Assembly (NCBI GenBank): GCA_010909725.1
Contig: JAACMV010000023.1
Coordinates: 124,001-188,000, forward strand
Source of the DNA: Picochlorum sp. 'celeri'
Lineage: Eukaryota > Chlorophyta > Trebouxiophyceae
Reading direction: 5' to 3'
Length of the DNA stretch: 64,000 nt
Made by a program: the position numbers and the translations under genes. Positions 9,691-19,925 of this stretch are shown piece after piece; position 1 is the stretch's first letter; each line of letters starts with the position of its first letter. The notes under the pieces were generated by a model that was given only the letters and a program-made list of their open reading frames with translations, did not search any database and was not told the origin of the DNA.

Positions 9691-10245
9691 TCACGATTGA
9701 AGGGGATTGGAAGGATACTTGTCCGGATGCAACACCTTGTCAGCCTGTTCTTTTCCAAGGATGGGCAACCCATCCCCTGGGCAAAGCACTCCAATCTGCA
9801 CCAGAACACTCGCTTGATCCCAATAAATACGTTCAAACGATACTTTACCATTCTCAAATCCAACAACAGCCACGAGCGGCACCTCTACACGCTTGCCGGT
9901 CGGAGCAATTCCTGGTAGCATCCATGGCATGTCCACATTATGTGTACACCTGAATATCAGTTCATCAATCACTCTCATCTCCTTGTCGTCAATCGTGCGC
10001 GACACAAGCTCTGTGGATGTATCCTCAGGCATACAAGGAATGAATTTCTCAGCATAAAAGGTAGATATCGCCTGGACATCAACGCCACCAGTGCTCACAG
10101 GGACGTGGTTCACAAAGGCCCCCTGACCCGCTTCCACCATGGTTGACATGGTCTTGTCGACATTCTTGAGACTGAATTCGTACTCCTGATGCTTTTCCCA
10201 CGTCTCTTCGATATGCTTTCGTGTTCTACTGCTTTTGTTACCCAT
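9691..10245 (-). CDS. SnoaL-like (NTF2-fold) protein, possibly N-myristoylated
   Basis: 184 residues, single exon, ATG at 10245. The sequence resembles the SnoaL/NTF2-fold family often mis-named carboxymethylenebutenolidase in fungi and bacteria: FYAEKFIPCMPEDT, VSRTIDDKEMRVIDELIFRC, MPWMLPGIAPTGKRVEVPL and the near-invariant YWDQASVLVQIG, followed by LPILGKEQADKVL. The biochemical activity of this family is not established. The N-terminus MGNKSS has Gly2 and Ser6, fitting the N-myristoylation consensus, so membrane attachment is possible. It is divergently arranged with the CWC2 gene across a 248-nt gap holding a 28-nt palindrome. Confidence 0.75.
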   Translation of the reverse strand: MGNKSSRTRKHIEETWEKHQEYEFSLKNVDKTMSTMVEAGQGAFVNHVPVSTGGVDVQAISTFYAEKFIPCMPEDTSTELVSRTIDDKEMRVIDELIFRCTHNVDMPWMLPGIAPTGKRVEVPLVAVVGFENGKVSFERIYWDQASVLVQIGVLCPGDGLPILGKEQADKVLHPDKYPSNPLQS

Positions 10246-10355
10246 TATTAGTATCAGTATTGTGGTATGAAAATCTTTGATGACAGCCTGGCATCATGAT
10301 CATGTATGTATGTGATGCGACCAAGGATTCTTGATCAAGAAGAAGAAGAAGAAGA

Positions 10356-10383
10356 ATCTTGCAAGGAGATCTCCTTGCAAGAT
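10356..10383. repeat. 28-nt perfect palindrome in a divergent promoter region
   Basis: The arm ATCTTGCAAGGAGA is followed at once by its reverse complement, TCTCCTTGCAAGAT, with no spacer. Purine-rich GAA repeats flank it on the left (10337–10355) and a CTTCTTCTT tract (10391–10399) on the right, so imperfect pairing extends further. It lies between the start codons of the SnoaL-like gene (minus) and CWC2 (plus), where it could be a binding site for a dimeric regulator or form a hairpin in either 5' UTR. Confidence 0.6.
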
Positions 10384-10493
10384 CTAGATCCTTCTTCTTA
10401 ATCTTAAATAGACATTTAGGTATTAATACTCGTGTGTCATGTTGGGTGTATTCGTCTGGATGCGCAATACATATATGTAGAAAAATAATAATA

Positions 10494-11633
10494 ATGGAAT
10501 CGACGGCGTTGGAGGAGGAAGACCGTCCAGCGAGGCGGCAGGTCACAGAGGTTGTGACCACGCACGCATCGTCTCATGACATGATGACATATAACATTTG
10601 GACGCATCGAGGATATCGAGGAAATACACGGCGGGAGGGTCGAGGTAAAATCATCAAGTCTGATTATAGATGTCATTCGGCTCTGGACTGCGGTTGGACG
10701 AGGGGGGAAAAGGCTGGGAACAGGTTTATATGTTTGTATTTTGCACGAGGCTTGTGCCATCATGGGTCCAGCTGTAATTATGTTCACCGGGTGCCTGATG
10801 CTGATTTTGAACTATACCATAGGACACAGCCTCAGTATGATATATTTGGGAGGGATAGGTCGTTGGATATTGATGCAAGTACAAAGGGTGCTGGGAGTTT
10901 GAATAGAGATTGCACAACACTGTACTTGTACTTGGGGGCATTAGCATCTCTTCCTGATGAGACGGTGGAGAAGATGGTTCGTGACGATTTTGAAGAATGG
11001 GGTGAGATTGAAGAGATTAATATAGTGTCTAAAAAGGCTGTTGGGTTTGTGAGGTATATTCTGCGGTCTGCATCAGAGTTTGCCAAGGCTGCAATGCATC
11101 AGCAGCAGTTGCGAGGGGATACGACGACGGGGACGGTGTTGGATATTCGATGGGCTCATGATGATCCAAATCCTGTGGCTATAGCGCGGGTGAAGGCAAA
11201 GCAAGAGAAGATGTTGGCAGATGCGTACATGGCAGCGATTGAGAGGCTTCCAGCTGAAGAGCGGGCAGCCAAGCTGCAGGAGATTGCTCTGTCGCAAGCG
11301 CATACAAAGGATGCCGTGACGTCTGCGTATCCGAATACATCGCATCAGTATGAGATGATCGGCCATCACGATGCACAAACAGGGGAAGAAGAAGAAGCAT
11401 CAGCATCAGAAGAAGAGGATGATATCAACAGGTATTTGTCGCCAGACGAGCTAGAAGAGACGGATGACACACATACAACAACAACAGCAGCAGCAGCAGT
11501 AATAGGTGATGCAAAGAAGAGAAAAGTGGGTGATGGATATGAGAATCATCATGCATCTCCCAAAAGCAATGGACAATCAGAAGGCCAAGATCTTTTATTG
11601 GGTGGTATTTTGGCCAATTATGAGTCCGAATGA
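10494..11633 (+). CDS. CWC2: Pre-mRNA splicing factor CWC2 (CCCH zinc finger + RRM)
   Basis: Component of the Prp19 complex (yeast Cwc2, related to human RBM22) that contacts U6 and pre-mRNA in the active spliceosome. From ATG 10494 it has 379 residues; the frame is open upstream but that part lacks the family match. A CCCH finger (CLYFARGLCHHGSSCNYVH) at about 80–100 is followed by the typical HDIFGRER-like segment, here YDIFGRDRSLDIDAS, then an RRM (about 140–215) with TLYLYLGAL as RNP2 and AVGFVRYILRSA as RNP1. The C-terminal ~150 residues are Glu-rich and low-complexity with a poly-Thr/Ala run. TATGTAATAC after the stop is a likely poly(A) signal. Confidence 0.9.
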   Translation: MESTALEEEDRPARRQVTEVVTTHASSHDMMTYNIWTHRGYRGNTRREGRGKIIKSDYRCHSALDCGWTRGEKAGNRFICLYFARGLCHHGSSCNYVHRVPDADFELYHRTQPQYDIFGRDRSLDIDASTKGAGSLNRDCTTLYLYLGALASLPDETVEKMVRDDFEEWGEIEEINIVSKKAVGFVRYILRSASEFAKAAMHQQQLRGDTTTGTVLDIRWAHDDPNPVAIARVKAKQEKMLADAYMAAIERLPAEERAAKLQEIALSQAHTKDAVTSAYPNTSHQYEMIGHHDAQTGEEEEASASEEEDDINRYLSPDELEETDDTHTTTTAAAAVIGDAKKRKVGDGYENHHASPKSNGQSEGQDLLLGGILANYESE

Positions 11634-11716
11634 CCCCATATTTTGTATTAAAAAATTAGAATGAATGAGACTATGTAATACTACGTTGTTGTATGCGGTA
11701 GAAGAGTAATCTGAGA

Positions 11717-14700
11717 ATGCCAAAGCTCGATATCCTGTCGTACATACCTCAGCCACCGAAACCTGAACAATTTGATTGCGTCAAGGTATTTCACGATCGG
11801 TTAGTGGCATATCCATGTGGTTCATCGGTTGTGATTAGAGATGTACGTTGAAGGTGTCTGAATTCAAGTTTCATTTCAGTTCAGTTGTTTTCGAGTCTCA
11901 TCTTGCGATTGAGCGATGGGAATCAATTGGTTTGGTGCAGATTGAAACATTAGAACAGAAGATTGTTCTTGTGAGCGGTCATATTAATTCTAGAGTCACG
12001 GCATTGGACTGGTACGGTTGCCTGCCTGTATGGGGTATCGACAGGGCAGGAGATGAGTGTGGGAGTTTGTGTATGCAGGCATCCAATTGGTTGTGGACAG
12101 GCGGTGTCTGGAAATTTACCATTGCTTTTGGCTTCTGGAGATGCGTTGGGGAGAGTTGTTGTGTGGGATGTTGGTATAGGGGAGCCCGTGACTGTGCTGG
12201 GGGATGCAGGAGCGGCGTGTGGGTTGAAAGAAAAGGTTGGCGTGGCGGGCATAACCTGGGTGACGGCGGGACATATCGTCGCTGTATTGTTAGAGCATGG
12301 GCATGTGGTCATATGGGATTGCAAGAGTGCGTGTCATCGTTCTTGGAATATAACATTGTTGTGTGTGTCATAGCCTTGTGATGTCTTGCAGATGGAAATA
12401 TTGTGTGGCAGAAGGATTTGGGGAGCGATGAATACTGTGATATTCAGACAAATCCTTGCGATGCTCGACATTTGATTTTAAATACGAAAGAGGGAGTATT
12501 CAGCTCTCTGTTTTTGAAATCTTTTCATGCTGATCAGGCAATATTCAAGAGGTTTGAGGCTGAGATATCTCCAGGGGGCTCTCTGCATTGTTGGATGCCT
12601 GGTGCACACGACCTTGTAGTTCTTTTGCTACAAAGAGAGGTGGGTGTTATGCGATGTTTGTCGAGAGAGAGAGAAAGTCTCTTGCTGTGTGTGTATGTTG
12701 ATTGATTCATTCATCTGGGTGGTATGGACATGTTTGTGCAGATGATTTTTTTTGATATTGACTTTGGACTGTCTCTCGGTTCCATTCGACTTCCACGAGC
12801 AATGCCCGACTTTATCAAAATTATTGGAGGATTTGGGCATGCGACGAGTGGTAAGCATTTCTTCGTGAGAGGATTGGATGTTATTCTGTGTCATCATGCA
12901 GATGGGTCGGTGTCGACATGGAAAAGGAATGGTTCGACGCTGGAGTACGTCATGATAAGCCACTACGATCTGATAGATCGTGTATGTACTTCCATGTCGA
13001 GTCAAGTGTCTTCTGATGCACCGATTCCGAAAACATTTGAATTTGTGACAGCAATTTCAGGACCAAAGCGCCATTGTGATACATGCATTGATATGAACAA
13101 GAGACCATGGTATCCCAGCAATATTTATATCATTGGAATGTCTAGCAGCGGTTCGACATGGAAGTGGGAGCTAAATGCTTCAATAGAAGCACCGAATGTT
13201 GTTTCGATGGATGAAGGAGCATCGAATAAGGCAACATCGGTTGCAGACTTTCGCGGTTTGGGAATGCTTCATGGCAATGTGGAAGCATCTCCTTTGCTGG
13301 CAGTCGGAACAGCGGGAGGACATGTGGAGATATATGATGTGAAAAGTAGAGGAGGGTCTTTTTACTCGTCCTCGCTGGTGAAAAAGTTTAGGACTGGGAC
13401 GGCTTCTGCAATACATGGAGTGGCATGGCTTGGAACATCAAGTCGTGTGGTCCTGTACTCTGTGATGGAAGAAGGGAACGGGTCTGATAAAGGCACGGTA
13501 TTGTATAATAATATCGTGCAGATGGTTGATATATCTGACGGAAGGATAGAAACCATAAGGAATACACGCGATGTTGGCAAGATTATTGGGTTAAAACCTT
13601 CCCCAACAGGGGCATACTTTCTGCTTCAATCTTCCGGTATGCCTAGTGAGATTTGGACAGCCTTGATGAAAGGCGGGTCGGCGCGCGTAAGGGAAATTAA
13701 TCTCGACTTTCGAGCGGCAGAGTGGGTCCCGAAAGGTTTTGGAGTCTCTGAGAGTGAGCCAATAAGGAGAAAGAATCCTGAATTGGTTCATGTTGATTTT
13801 TCATCCAGGAATGATCTCTTTGATGGGTTTGATTCTCTCCCAGAAGATATGCTGAGCTTTTCTCTATCGGATTCTCGACTAGGCATTTTACTCGTTAAAG
13901 GCAAAAAGATACAGGACACCAGGCCTGTTGCTCCAAATTGGGCGCCCTTGGTCACAGGGGAATTCCAGGTCACGTGTTGTGCAGCAGCTGGAGATTATGT
14001 GTTTCTTGGGGGAGCTGATGGAACACTCGCCAAATGGAATATTCGGACTGGTGAAACTATAGCAGTGGAGACAGGTTGTGTGAAGATCATTAAAATCGAT
14101 GTGTCTGATGGGTCTGCCGAGGAAGGCCTCAAATTGGCTCTCCTGTCATCTTCCCGGACTTTTGCAGTGCTCTCCATGGAACCAGATGGCAAGTTCAAGT
14201 CATCAAAAATAACATGGGTGAGTGGATACTCAAGGGTTGGATACGTGGATGATATTATATGGAAAAAACTACCACATGATGAAACAGGGCTGTATCGGAA
14301 GACATTAATGCTCCGTTTGAGGGAAGGTGGTGTGTGCCTCATGGATTTTGCGAAATCATCTGCAACCACTGGAACACTGATAACAGATCCCAGACATATG
14401 GAATGTCCGTTGATCCTTCCTGCGTCGATTCGACACCTCCTGTGTGTGCTCATCCAGAGTGGGGCAAAGCATGAGCATTTTGCAAGGGCACTTGCATCAG
14501 AGAGTGATGCAGAGAGCATTGAGGAATCACTTTGGAATATTCTGCCAAGCGCAAGTTTACAACATATATTGGATTTTAAATCGACAGAGTTGTATCAAAG
14601 AGAAGTTCGTCATGATTCCATGCAATCTCCATCAGGACATTCTGCTGATGAGATGCCTCGAGGCAGTTTAGCAGAGCTCCTGAAGTCTCGCGCAAATCTG

Positions 14701-15978
14701 GGTGAGGACTCAAACCCAGGCAGTCCTCTGTACCCAGCAAACACTAGAAACTCGACAGACAAAGCAGCATATGAACTGGGCTATCGAACGACGGCGGCAG
14801 GCAGCATGGGAGAAGTGTCACAAACACTGCACTCCATCAAAGGATCTGTCAAAGATATTGCTGTGGCAGGAAAAGAAAAGGTTCAAAAATCTTTGGGACA
14901 GAGAGAATCCTCGAGCAGTACAACCCCTCATATTCAGCCTTTCATTCACGTTCAGAGTCCTACAAGTGCTACCAAACACACCCCAGTAGCATTGCAATCT
15001 CTCGTGGATGTTCTGAAAGTAGCAGCCCAAATGCAGGCTAGGGCGCCTTTCCCGTTGGGGCACCTAGAGAAAGCATTCATGGATTACATCGAAAATTCCA
15101 TCGATATCTTCTATGTACAAGCATATCGAATGGCTCTTGCTGCACGTGTCGAATGGAATGCAGAAGAAGAGGAGTTTTGGTTGGATCTTCATACACATCT
15201 CTCAGATAAGAAGGCATCACAGGACACTTCCGAGTCGGTCTACAATCTACTGTGGTCCACAGGAAAACAAAAATATCTTTTGAAAGAAATAGCAAGCTGG
15301 CATGCAGCGATTCCTCGGGCAAATATAGAAGGATCAGAATCACTTGTTGAGAAGACAGTTGTGGAACAAATTTGCCTTGGGGATGTAGAGACTGCAGTAA
15401 GCATGCTTCTTTCCTCGCCCCCCGATATATCAAAGCGTTTCTATAGAGATGCGCTGTGCTCATTGGGCATGGCATACGCCTGCGCCACGGAGAAGCTTCA
15501 ACTTCCTGCTGATGACCTGGCAACATCTCTCTTTGTCCAGGCAGCCCGGGTCATTGCGATGAATGCTGCAACGGCAGGAGATTCCCTTGTCAGCGTTCCG
15601 CTCTTGTATGCCACATCCAAATTTGAAGAGGTCGTAGACGTATTACAACAGAATCAGCTGTGGACCTGCTCGGCAGCTTTATCAGCCGAGAAACTGTCTG
15701 CAGATGCCCTCAAACCCCCACTCAGAGACTTGGCCTACCACATGGCCAGGAAACAGGGGCTCATCTGGCCAGCAATTGGAATACTCATCGGCACAGATCA
15801 GTACGATGAGTCACTCACCCTCATGCTTCAATGTCAGATGTATGGTCGTGCCCAAGGTCTTGTCAGTGTCCTTGATGAGTTTGAGGTGACCATCTCTGAA
15901 AAAGTCAGAGATCAGGTCACAGAAGCATTCACCTCTTTCGTGAATACCCAGCTCGATTCCATATACCAAATTTCGTGA
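11717..15978 (+). CDS. WDR11: WDR11-like protein, five exons
   Basis: WD40 β-propeller plus α-solenoid protein of the WDR11 complex, which captures endosome-derived vesicles at the trans-Golgi. Exons: 11717–11842, 11896–12011, 12079–12332, 12392–12639 and 12742–15978; introns 53, 67, 59 and 102 nt; phases agree and give 1326 residues (human about 1220). Family landmarks: SSVVIRD|SHLAIERWESIG near the start, LGRVVVWDVG, the join LLLQRE|MIFFDIDFGLSLGSI (human LLLYPREILILDLEV), and HADGSVSTWKR. Later propeller blades include VFLGGADGTLAKWNIRTG. The C-terminal ~400 residues look helical. The first intron could instead end at another AG; the 53-nt choice restores the best match. The third donor (GTCATC) is unusual. 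Confidence 0.82.
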
Positions 15979-16085
15979 TATTTATATTTGTAAATCTGAA
16001 GAGCACGATTGATTAGTATCGTTCACAGCAGAACGGCAGGGTTCGAGAAAACAACATGTGTTGAAATTTGCAACCAATACCAACG

Positions 16086-16637
16086 ATGCTGTGCTATACG
16101 CTGTATATTTTCGATCGACACGGATCCTGTCAATATTATCATGAATGGTCAAGGCCTAGAAGCGTACTCCAAGGGGCTGGGAGCATGCAGGAAGAATTCA
16201 AACTGTTGTTTGGTCTTGTGTGGTCTTTAAAAGCTCTCAGCGCGACAATAGACCCATCTCGGTACGCACCTGTCACTATTCATATATATTTGCTGAAGAT
16301 ACAGGTTGAGACATCATGATATATACCTCCTTGTTGCAGTGAGGAGAAGAGGCAGATGGGAACTCCTCTGAGGATTGGAGATGGATGTAGCTTTTCTTCC
16401 TTTTGCAGCGATACATACAAGCTTCACTTTCATGAGACTGTGTCGGGGATGAAGTTTATATTGATGACAGCGCCTCATGTGGGGGATTTGGTGGATTGTA
16501 TGCAGCACTTGTACTCTGGGTTGTTTGTAGAGCATGTGGTGAAAAATCCAGAGTATGTCCCAGGCAAACCCTTCTTGTTCGAAAACTTTACACTAGCACT
16601 AAACAAGTATATGATGTCATTGAATATGATACAGTAA
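16086..16637 (+). CDS. TRAPPC1: TRAPP complex subunit 1 (TRAPPC1/Bet5), two exons
   Basis: Longin-fold subunit of the TRAPP tethering complexes (Rab1/Ypt1 exchange factor core) in ER–Golgi traffic. Exon 1 16086–16261, intron 16262–16339 (78 nt), exon 2 16340–16637; 157 residues against 145 in human. Family matches: MLCYTLYIFDRHGSCQYYHEW at the start (human NLYLFDRNGVCLHYSEW), FKLLFGLVWSLKAL, then in exon 2 TYKLHFHETVSGMKFILMT, HLYSGLFVEHVVKNP. The start was chosen because the upstream frame adds residues not found in the family. Convergent with the JmjC gene, 21 nt between stop codons. Confidence 0.88.
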
Positions 16638-16658
16638 CAATAATAACAATATAATGTT

Positions 16659-17813
16659 TTACGCATCGTCCCACCAGATGGAGACGCTGGCTGATGGTGT
16701 CAGAGATTTGACATAGTGAAAGAATCCCCGGGGAATGAACAACGCATCTCCTGGGGCAAGCGTGCATTCCACACACGGTACATGTGTTAGAGGATTATCA
16801 TCCTTTTCTATATCAATTGTACTCGTGTTATGAGTGAGGCCATCCGTATCCAGTTGCAAGTCTGATGCATATTCTGGCGCATACAACCTCAGGTACTTGT
16901 ACCCCACAATCTGGCAGAACACGTTATGGTGCGGGTCAGAGTGAATGGGCGTGACTGTGCCTGCTGGTCCTATCCATGCATTGATAGAAACAACATCTCC
17001 AGTAGCGTGACAGTAATCTGGGATGATGATGTCCTGTTTGAGCTCTGGTATCTGCTCCAACAGCTGATGCTGCGCAAGATACACAAGATCATCACGGTCC
17101 CTGTCCGTCATATGATTCAGGAATTTCGAAAATGACATCAGTGTTTGCGTCCATTCCGGGGCCATATAATCTTTTCCCACTTCCACAGGAACCGTCCTGT
17201 ACATTGCTATCGATCTCCAATATGCTCTACTGTTCCAACGGGTGTATGCTGGCCAATCAACCCCCATGTGTGATATCACCACGGGTTTTCCTCTGGACAT
17301 ATAGTCTATGATAAATCTATCCAAGGCAAGATCAGTATACTCTACTTTTTCCATCATCCCTTGAGTTGCAGGGCTTGCACTGGGGGGATCCACCATGGCA
17401 ACCTCCCCTGTCTGCTCAACCCATACATCATCATCATCATGCACCGCCGTTCTAGCCGAGGAATCCTTCAATATGGCAATCATGTCATGCGTCATCGAGC
17501 GAAATCGATCTCCACCGAGCAAAAGACCCAAATCAAACATGCGAATGCTTTCTTCCTTGCTTTGCCCTTGTGACTCATACAACAGGCCAAGCAGAAGACA
17601 TGCACCGCCGTATGCATCCCTCCACACGGGCAATACATCACACCATGTACCTGTATGTATCTTTTGATAACAAACCTCCTGCAACGCTTGCATATCCGCC
17701 TGATTCACATCACCATCCCTCGGCCATAGGTGTGAGACGAGTGGGCATACTTGATCCAGTTCCTCCTTGACACGACACCACTCCTCCGAATCCAACACAT
17801 GTTTCATCAACAT
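16659..17813 (-). CDS. KDM8/JMJD5-like JmjC dioxygenase
   Basis: Fe(II)/2-oxoglutarate-dependent oxygenase of the JMJD5/KDM8 group (plant JMJ30/JMJD5). 384 residues, single exon, ATG 17813. The N-terminal ~150 residues are a helical, TPR-like region usual for KDM8. The JmjC domain covers about 175–384: GKPVVISHMGVDWPAYTRW, then the iron ligands in PIHSDPHHNVFCQIVGYKYL (H-x-D) and the distal His in GFFHYVKSL; the Lys in this latter region of Y/K motifs fits 2-oxoglutarate binding. Members act as arginyl hydroxylases, proteases of histone tails or clock regulators depending on species, so the substrate cannot be named here. The next gene on the same strand starts 24 nt upstream of this ATG region's far side (17838). 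Confidence 0.86.
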   Translation of the reverse strand: MLMKHVLDSEEWCRVKEELDQVCPLVSHLWPRDGDVNQADMQALQEVCYQKIHTGTWCDVLPVWRDAYGGACLLLGLLYESQGQSKEESIRMFDLGLLLGGDRFRSMTHDMIAILKDSSARTAVHDDDDVWVEQTGEVAMVDPPSASPATQGMMEKVEYTDLALDRFIIDYMSRGKPVVISHMGVDWPAYTRWNSRAYWRSIAMYRTVPVEVGKDYMAPEWTQTLMSFSKFLNHMTDRDRDDLVYLAQHQLLEQIPELKQDIIIPDYCHATGDVVSINAWIGPAGTVTPIHSDPHHNVFCQIVGYKYLRLYAPEYASDLQLDTDGLTHNTSTIDIEKDDNPLTHVPCVECTLAPGDALFIPRGFFHYVKSLTPSASVSIWWDDA

Positions 17814-17837
17814 ATTGGAATAATAACAGTAGCTTGG

Positions 17838-18302
17838 TCAATCTGTATGCTCCTTTGTCGTGCCCTCCACAGGCTGTGAAGAAGGATGCAGAAATGCCTG
17901 TTTCCTCTCCACACCCCCACAAGCCAATCCCTGCACCCTCAAAGATACCACTCGATCTATTCTATCTTTTACAATCTGTGGATCCACACCAAAAAGCAAA
18001 TCATCCAAGCCACCGAAATCCTCGTACTCTTGTACGTCATCAGCAGTCCCCACAAACCGGTTGTTCACATGTAATTGAGGCAACGTCACAGTACAGTCGC
18101 TCTGCTCCAGCATACGAAATCTATCCAAAGGATTATCAGACAAGTCCACTTCTTTATACTCGACACCCTTGGCACGCAAAAGATACTTCATACGACGAGT
18201 ATCAGAAGACACTTTGGCATTCCCAGCACAGGACGTTGTAAACAGCACAATACCCTCATCCGAAGAGTCCTCTTCTCCTCCTAGACTATTATTCCACGTC
18301 AT
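17838..18302 (-). CDS. SH3BGR/glutaredoxin-like thioredoxin-fold protein
   Basis: 154 residues, ATG 18302. After a short acidic start comes a thioredoxin-like fold: IVLFTTSCAGNAKVSSDTRR (β1/α1 of the SH3BGR family, where the redox CxxC of glutaredoxin is replaced), YLLRAKGVEYKEVDLSDNP, TLPQLHVNNRFVGTADDVQE with the cis-Pro, and EYEDFGGLDDLL. The missing CPYC motif makes disulfide reductase activity unlikely, although a single Cys sits near that place. The C-terminal ~40 residues are unassigned. It lies head-to-tail upstream of the JmjC gene with a 24-nt gap. Confidence 0.78.
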   Translation of the reverse strand: MTWNNSLGGEEDSSDEGIVLFTTSCAGNAKVSSDTRRMKYLLRAKGVEYKEVDLSDNPLDRFRMLEQSDCTVTLPQLHVNNRFVGTADDVQEYEDFGGLDDLLFGVDPQIVKDRIDRVVSLRVQGLACGGVERKQAFLHPSSQPVEGTTKEHTD

Positions 18303-18552
18303 TCATACACATAATACACGGAAATACTATACCCAGCAGTCGAGGAAGAACAGAAGGATTTTAAAATAGGATGGTTTTCTCTGGCGATTTTTAATTCTTA
18401 ATGTAGGAGTACGATCAGGTCCCATGGTCCTGCTGAGGCGTGCTGGTGTACTTTTTTTGGTTTGATATATTAAAGCAATAAAATCCTTGGTGCATGGAAG
18501 CGTGACTGGTCGGTTTCCTTTCGTGCTGCACCCCATCGCATGTCTCTGTGAC

Positions 18553-19881
18553 ATGATTCAAGGATTACACAGGAATTCCCGTAGCTCGACTGCAATTGGC
18601 GGTGAAACGCCTTCTGATATGTATGGGACGGCGAAGCATGGGGCAGGGGTTGAGCAGAGGGATGATGATGGTGGGGATGATGTAGAGCAGAGCACAGGAA
18701 CCATGCCCAAGGGTAAAGCTGGGTTTGGGAGAGGGTGGATGTTGAGTGCCATGTCGATGCTTTTACTGGTTGTGCAAGGGACCATGATGTCTGTTGTTTT
18801 GAGGTACTCTAGAATTCAGGAGGGGTCCATGTATCTGCCATCTGTGTCGGTGTGCTTGGCAGAGGCCATCAAACTCTCCATATGTATAGCGTATTTGCTC
18901 ATCATGGGGGATACAAAGATTGGGAAGCAACTTCCAACGCACCAGAAGCAGATTGGGGATGAGGATGCAAAGCTTTTGACGTATAGAGATTGGAAAGGAT
19001 TGATTCAGGATTCTGTTCCAATGGCATTGCCAGCGTCCATGTTTGTGTTTCAGCAGGTTTTGTTGATATGGTCGGCGACGTATTTGGATGCGGTGACGTA
19101 TCAGATATTTAATCAGGCATTCAAATTGGTACCAACAGCAATATTTGCGAGAGTTCTGTTGGGCCAGAAACTAAAACCAATGCAATGGATGTCTCTTCCT
19201 GTTCTGGCATTTGGTGTCATATTGATTACAACGAACAACAATAGTAGTAGCAGCAGCAGTAGTAGTAGTAGTGGGGTGGATGGAAACTCTGTATTATGGT
19301 ATGCTGCCATGGTGGCATGTTCGCTGGCTGGGCTAAGCAGTGCATTTGCTGGAGTGTACTTTGAAAAGTACGTGAAGGGGAAGCTTGCGGGGAGTTTAAT
19401 ACGGCGAAATTTACAACTAGGTATATATGGAGTCCCTTTCTCATGCATATATGCGTTTATGAAGGATGGGCAGAGTATTCGAGAGAATGGTCCTCTGTCT
19501 GGGTTTGGGCAATCTGCATGGGGAGTTGTGTGGCTCCAAGTGTTTGGCGGATTTATCATTGCCTTGGTCGTCAAATACTGTGATAATATTTTGAAGAATT
19601 TTGCGTTGGCAGGGTCCGTGATTCTGACTGTATTGGTCTCTATTCCGTTGTTCAACCAGTGGCCATCTTCCTTCTTCTTGTTTGGAGTGACTGCTGTTCT
19701 GTTGAGTGTGTTCATGTACGGAGGTAGCATGAAGGTTCCAAAGCAGTTCAATAATATATACATAAGTGCTAGAAAACTGGCCATGGAACATCCCTTCAAG
19801 ATGCTATTGATGAATGTATTATGTGGAGCAGGGTTATTTTTGGTTGTCATGAGGAATAGCAGTCTCAACTCGTTTACATAA
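18553..19881 (+). CDS. Nucleotide-sugar transporter (SLC35A type)
   Basis: Golgi antiporter carrying a nucleotide sugar (UDP-galactose, CMP-sialic acid or UDP-GlcNAc type) into the lumen in exchange for the monophosphate. From ATG 18553 it has 442 residues; the frame is open upstream from a TTG. About ten hydrophobic segments start near residue 58 (LSAMSMLLLVVQGTMMSVVL). Family motifs: FVFQQVLLIWSATYLDAVTY, QIFNQAFKLVPTAIFARVLL (the NST signature around the QxxxxxK/LKI element), and GLSSAFAGVYFEKYVKG. A (AGT)n tract at 19243–19272 encodes a poly-Ser loop. The substrate cannot be predicted from sequence. Confidence 0.86.
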   Translation: MIQGLHRNSRSSTAIGGETPSDMYGTAKHGAGVEQRDDDGGDDVEQSTGTMPKGKAGFGRGWMLSAMSMLLLVVQGTMMSVVLRYSRIQEGSMYLPSVSVCLAEAIKLSICIAYLLIMGDTKIGKQLPTHQKQIGDEDAKLLTYRDWKGLIQDSVPMALPASMFVFQQVLLIWSATYLDAVTYQIFNQAFKLVPTAIFARVLLGQKLKPMQWMSLPVLAFGVILITTNNNSSSSSSSSSSGVDGNSVLWYAAMVACSLAGLSSAFAGVYFEKYVKGKLAGSLIRRNLQLGIYGVPFSCIYAFMKDGQSIRENGPLSGFGQSAWGVVWLQVFGGFIIALVVKYCDNILKNFALAGSVILTVLVSIPLFNQWPSSFFLFGVTAVLLSVFMYGGSMKVPKQFNNIYISARKLAMEHPFKMLLMNVLCGAGLFLVVMRNSSLNSFT

Positions 19882-19925
19882 CAGTCCATGTACATACATA
19901 ATATACATTTTAATTTGTTACATAT

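Noticed and set aside
11843..11884. 26- or 38-nt first intron in the WDR11 gene
   Set aside because: A 53-nt intron (11843–11895) is in phase and gives a better family match (VIRD|SHLA), so an ultra-short intron is not needed.
18487..18552. Upstream extensions of several frames from GTG or TTG (also at 5403, 21737, 26095, 38940, 53092, 57406, 58690)
   Set aside because: Nuclear genes initiate at ATG; the first suitable in-frame ATG restores a targeting peptide or family-like start in each case.
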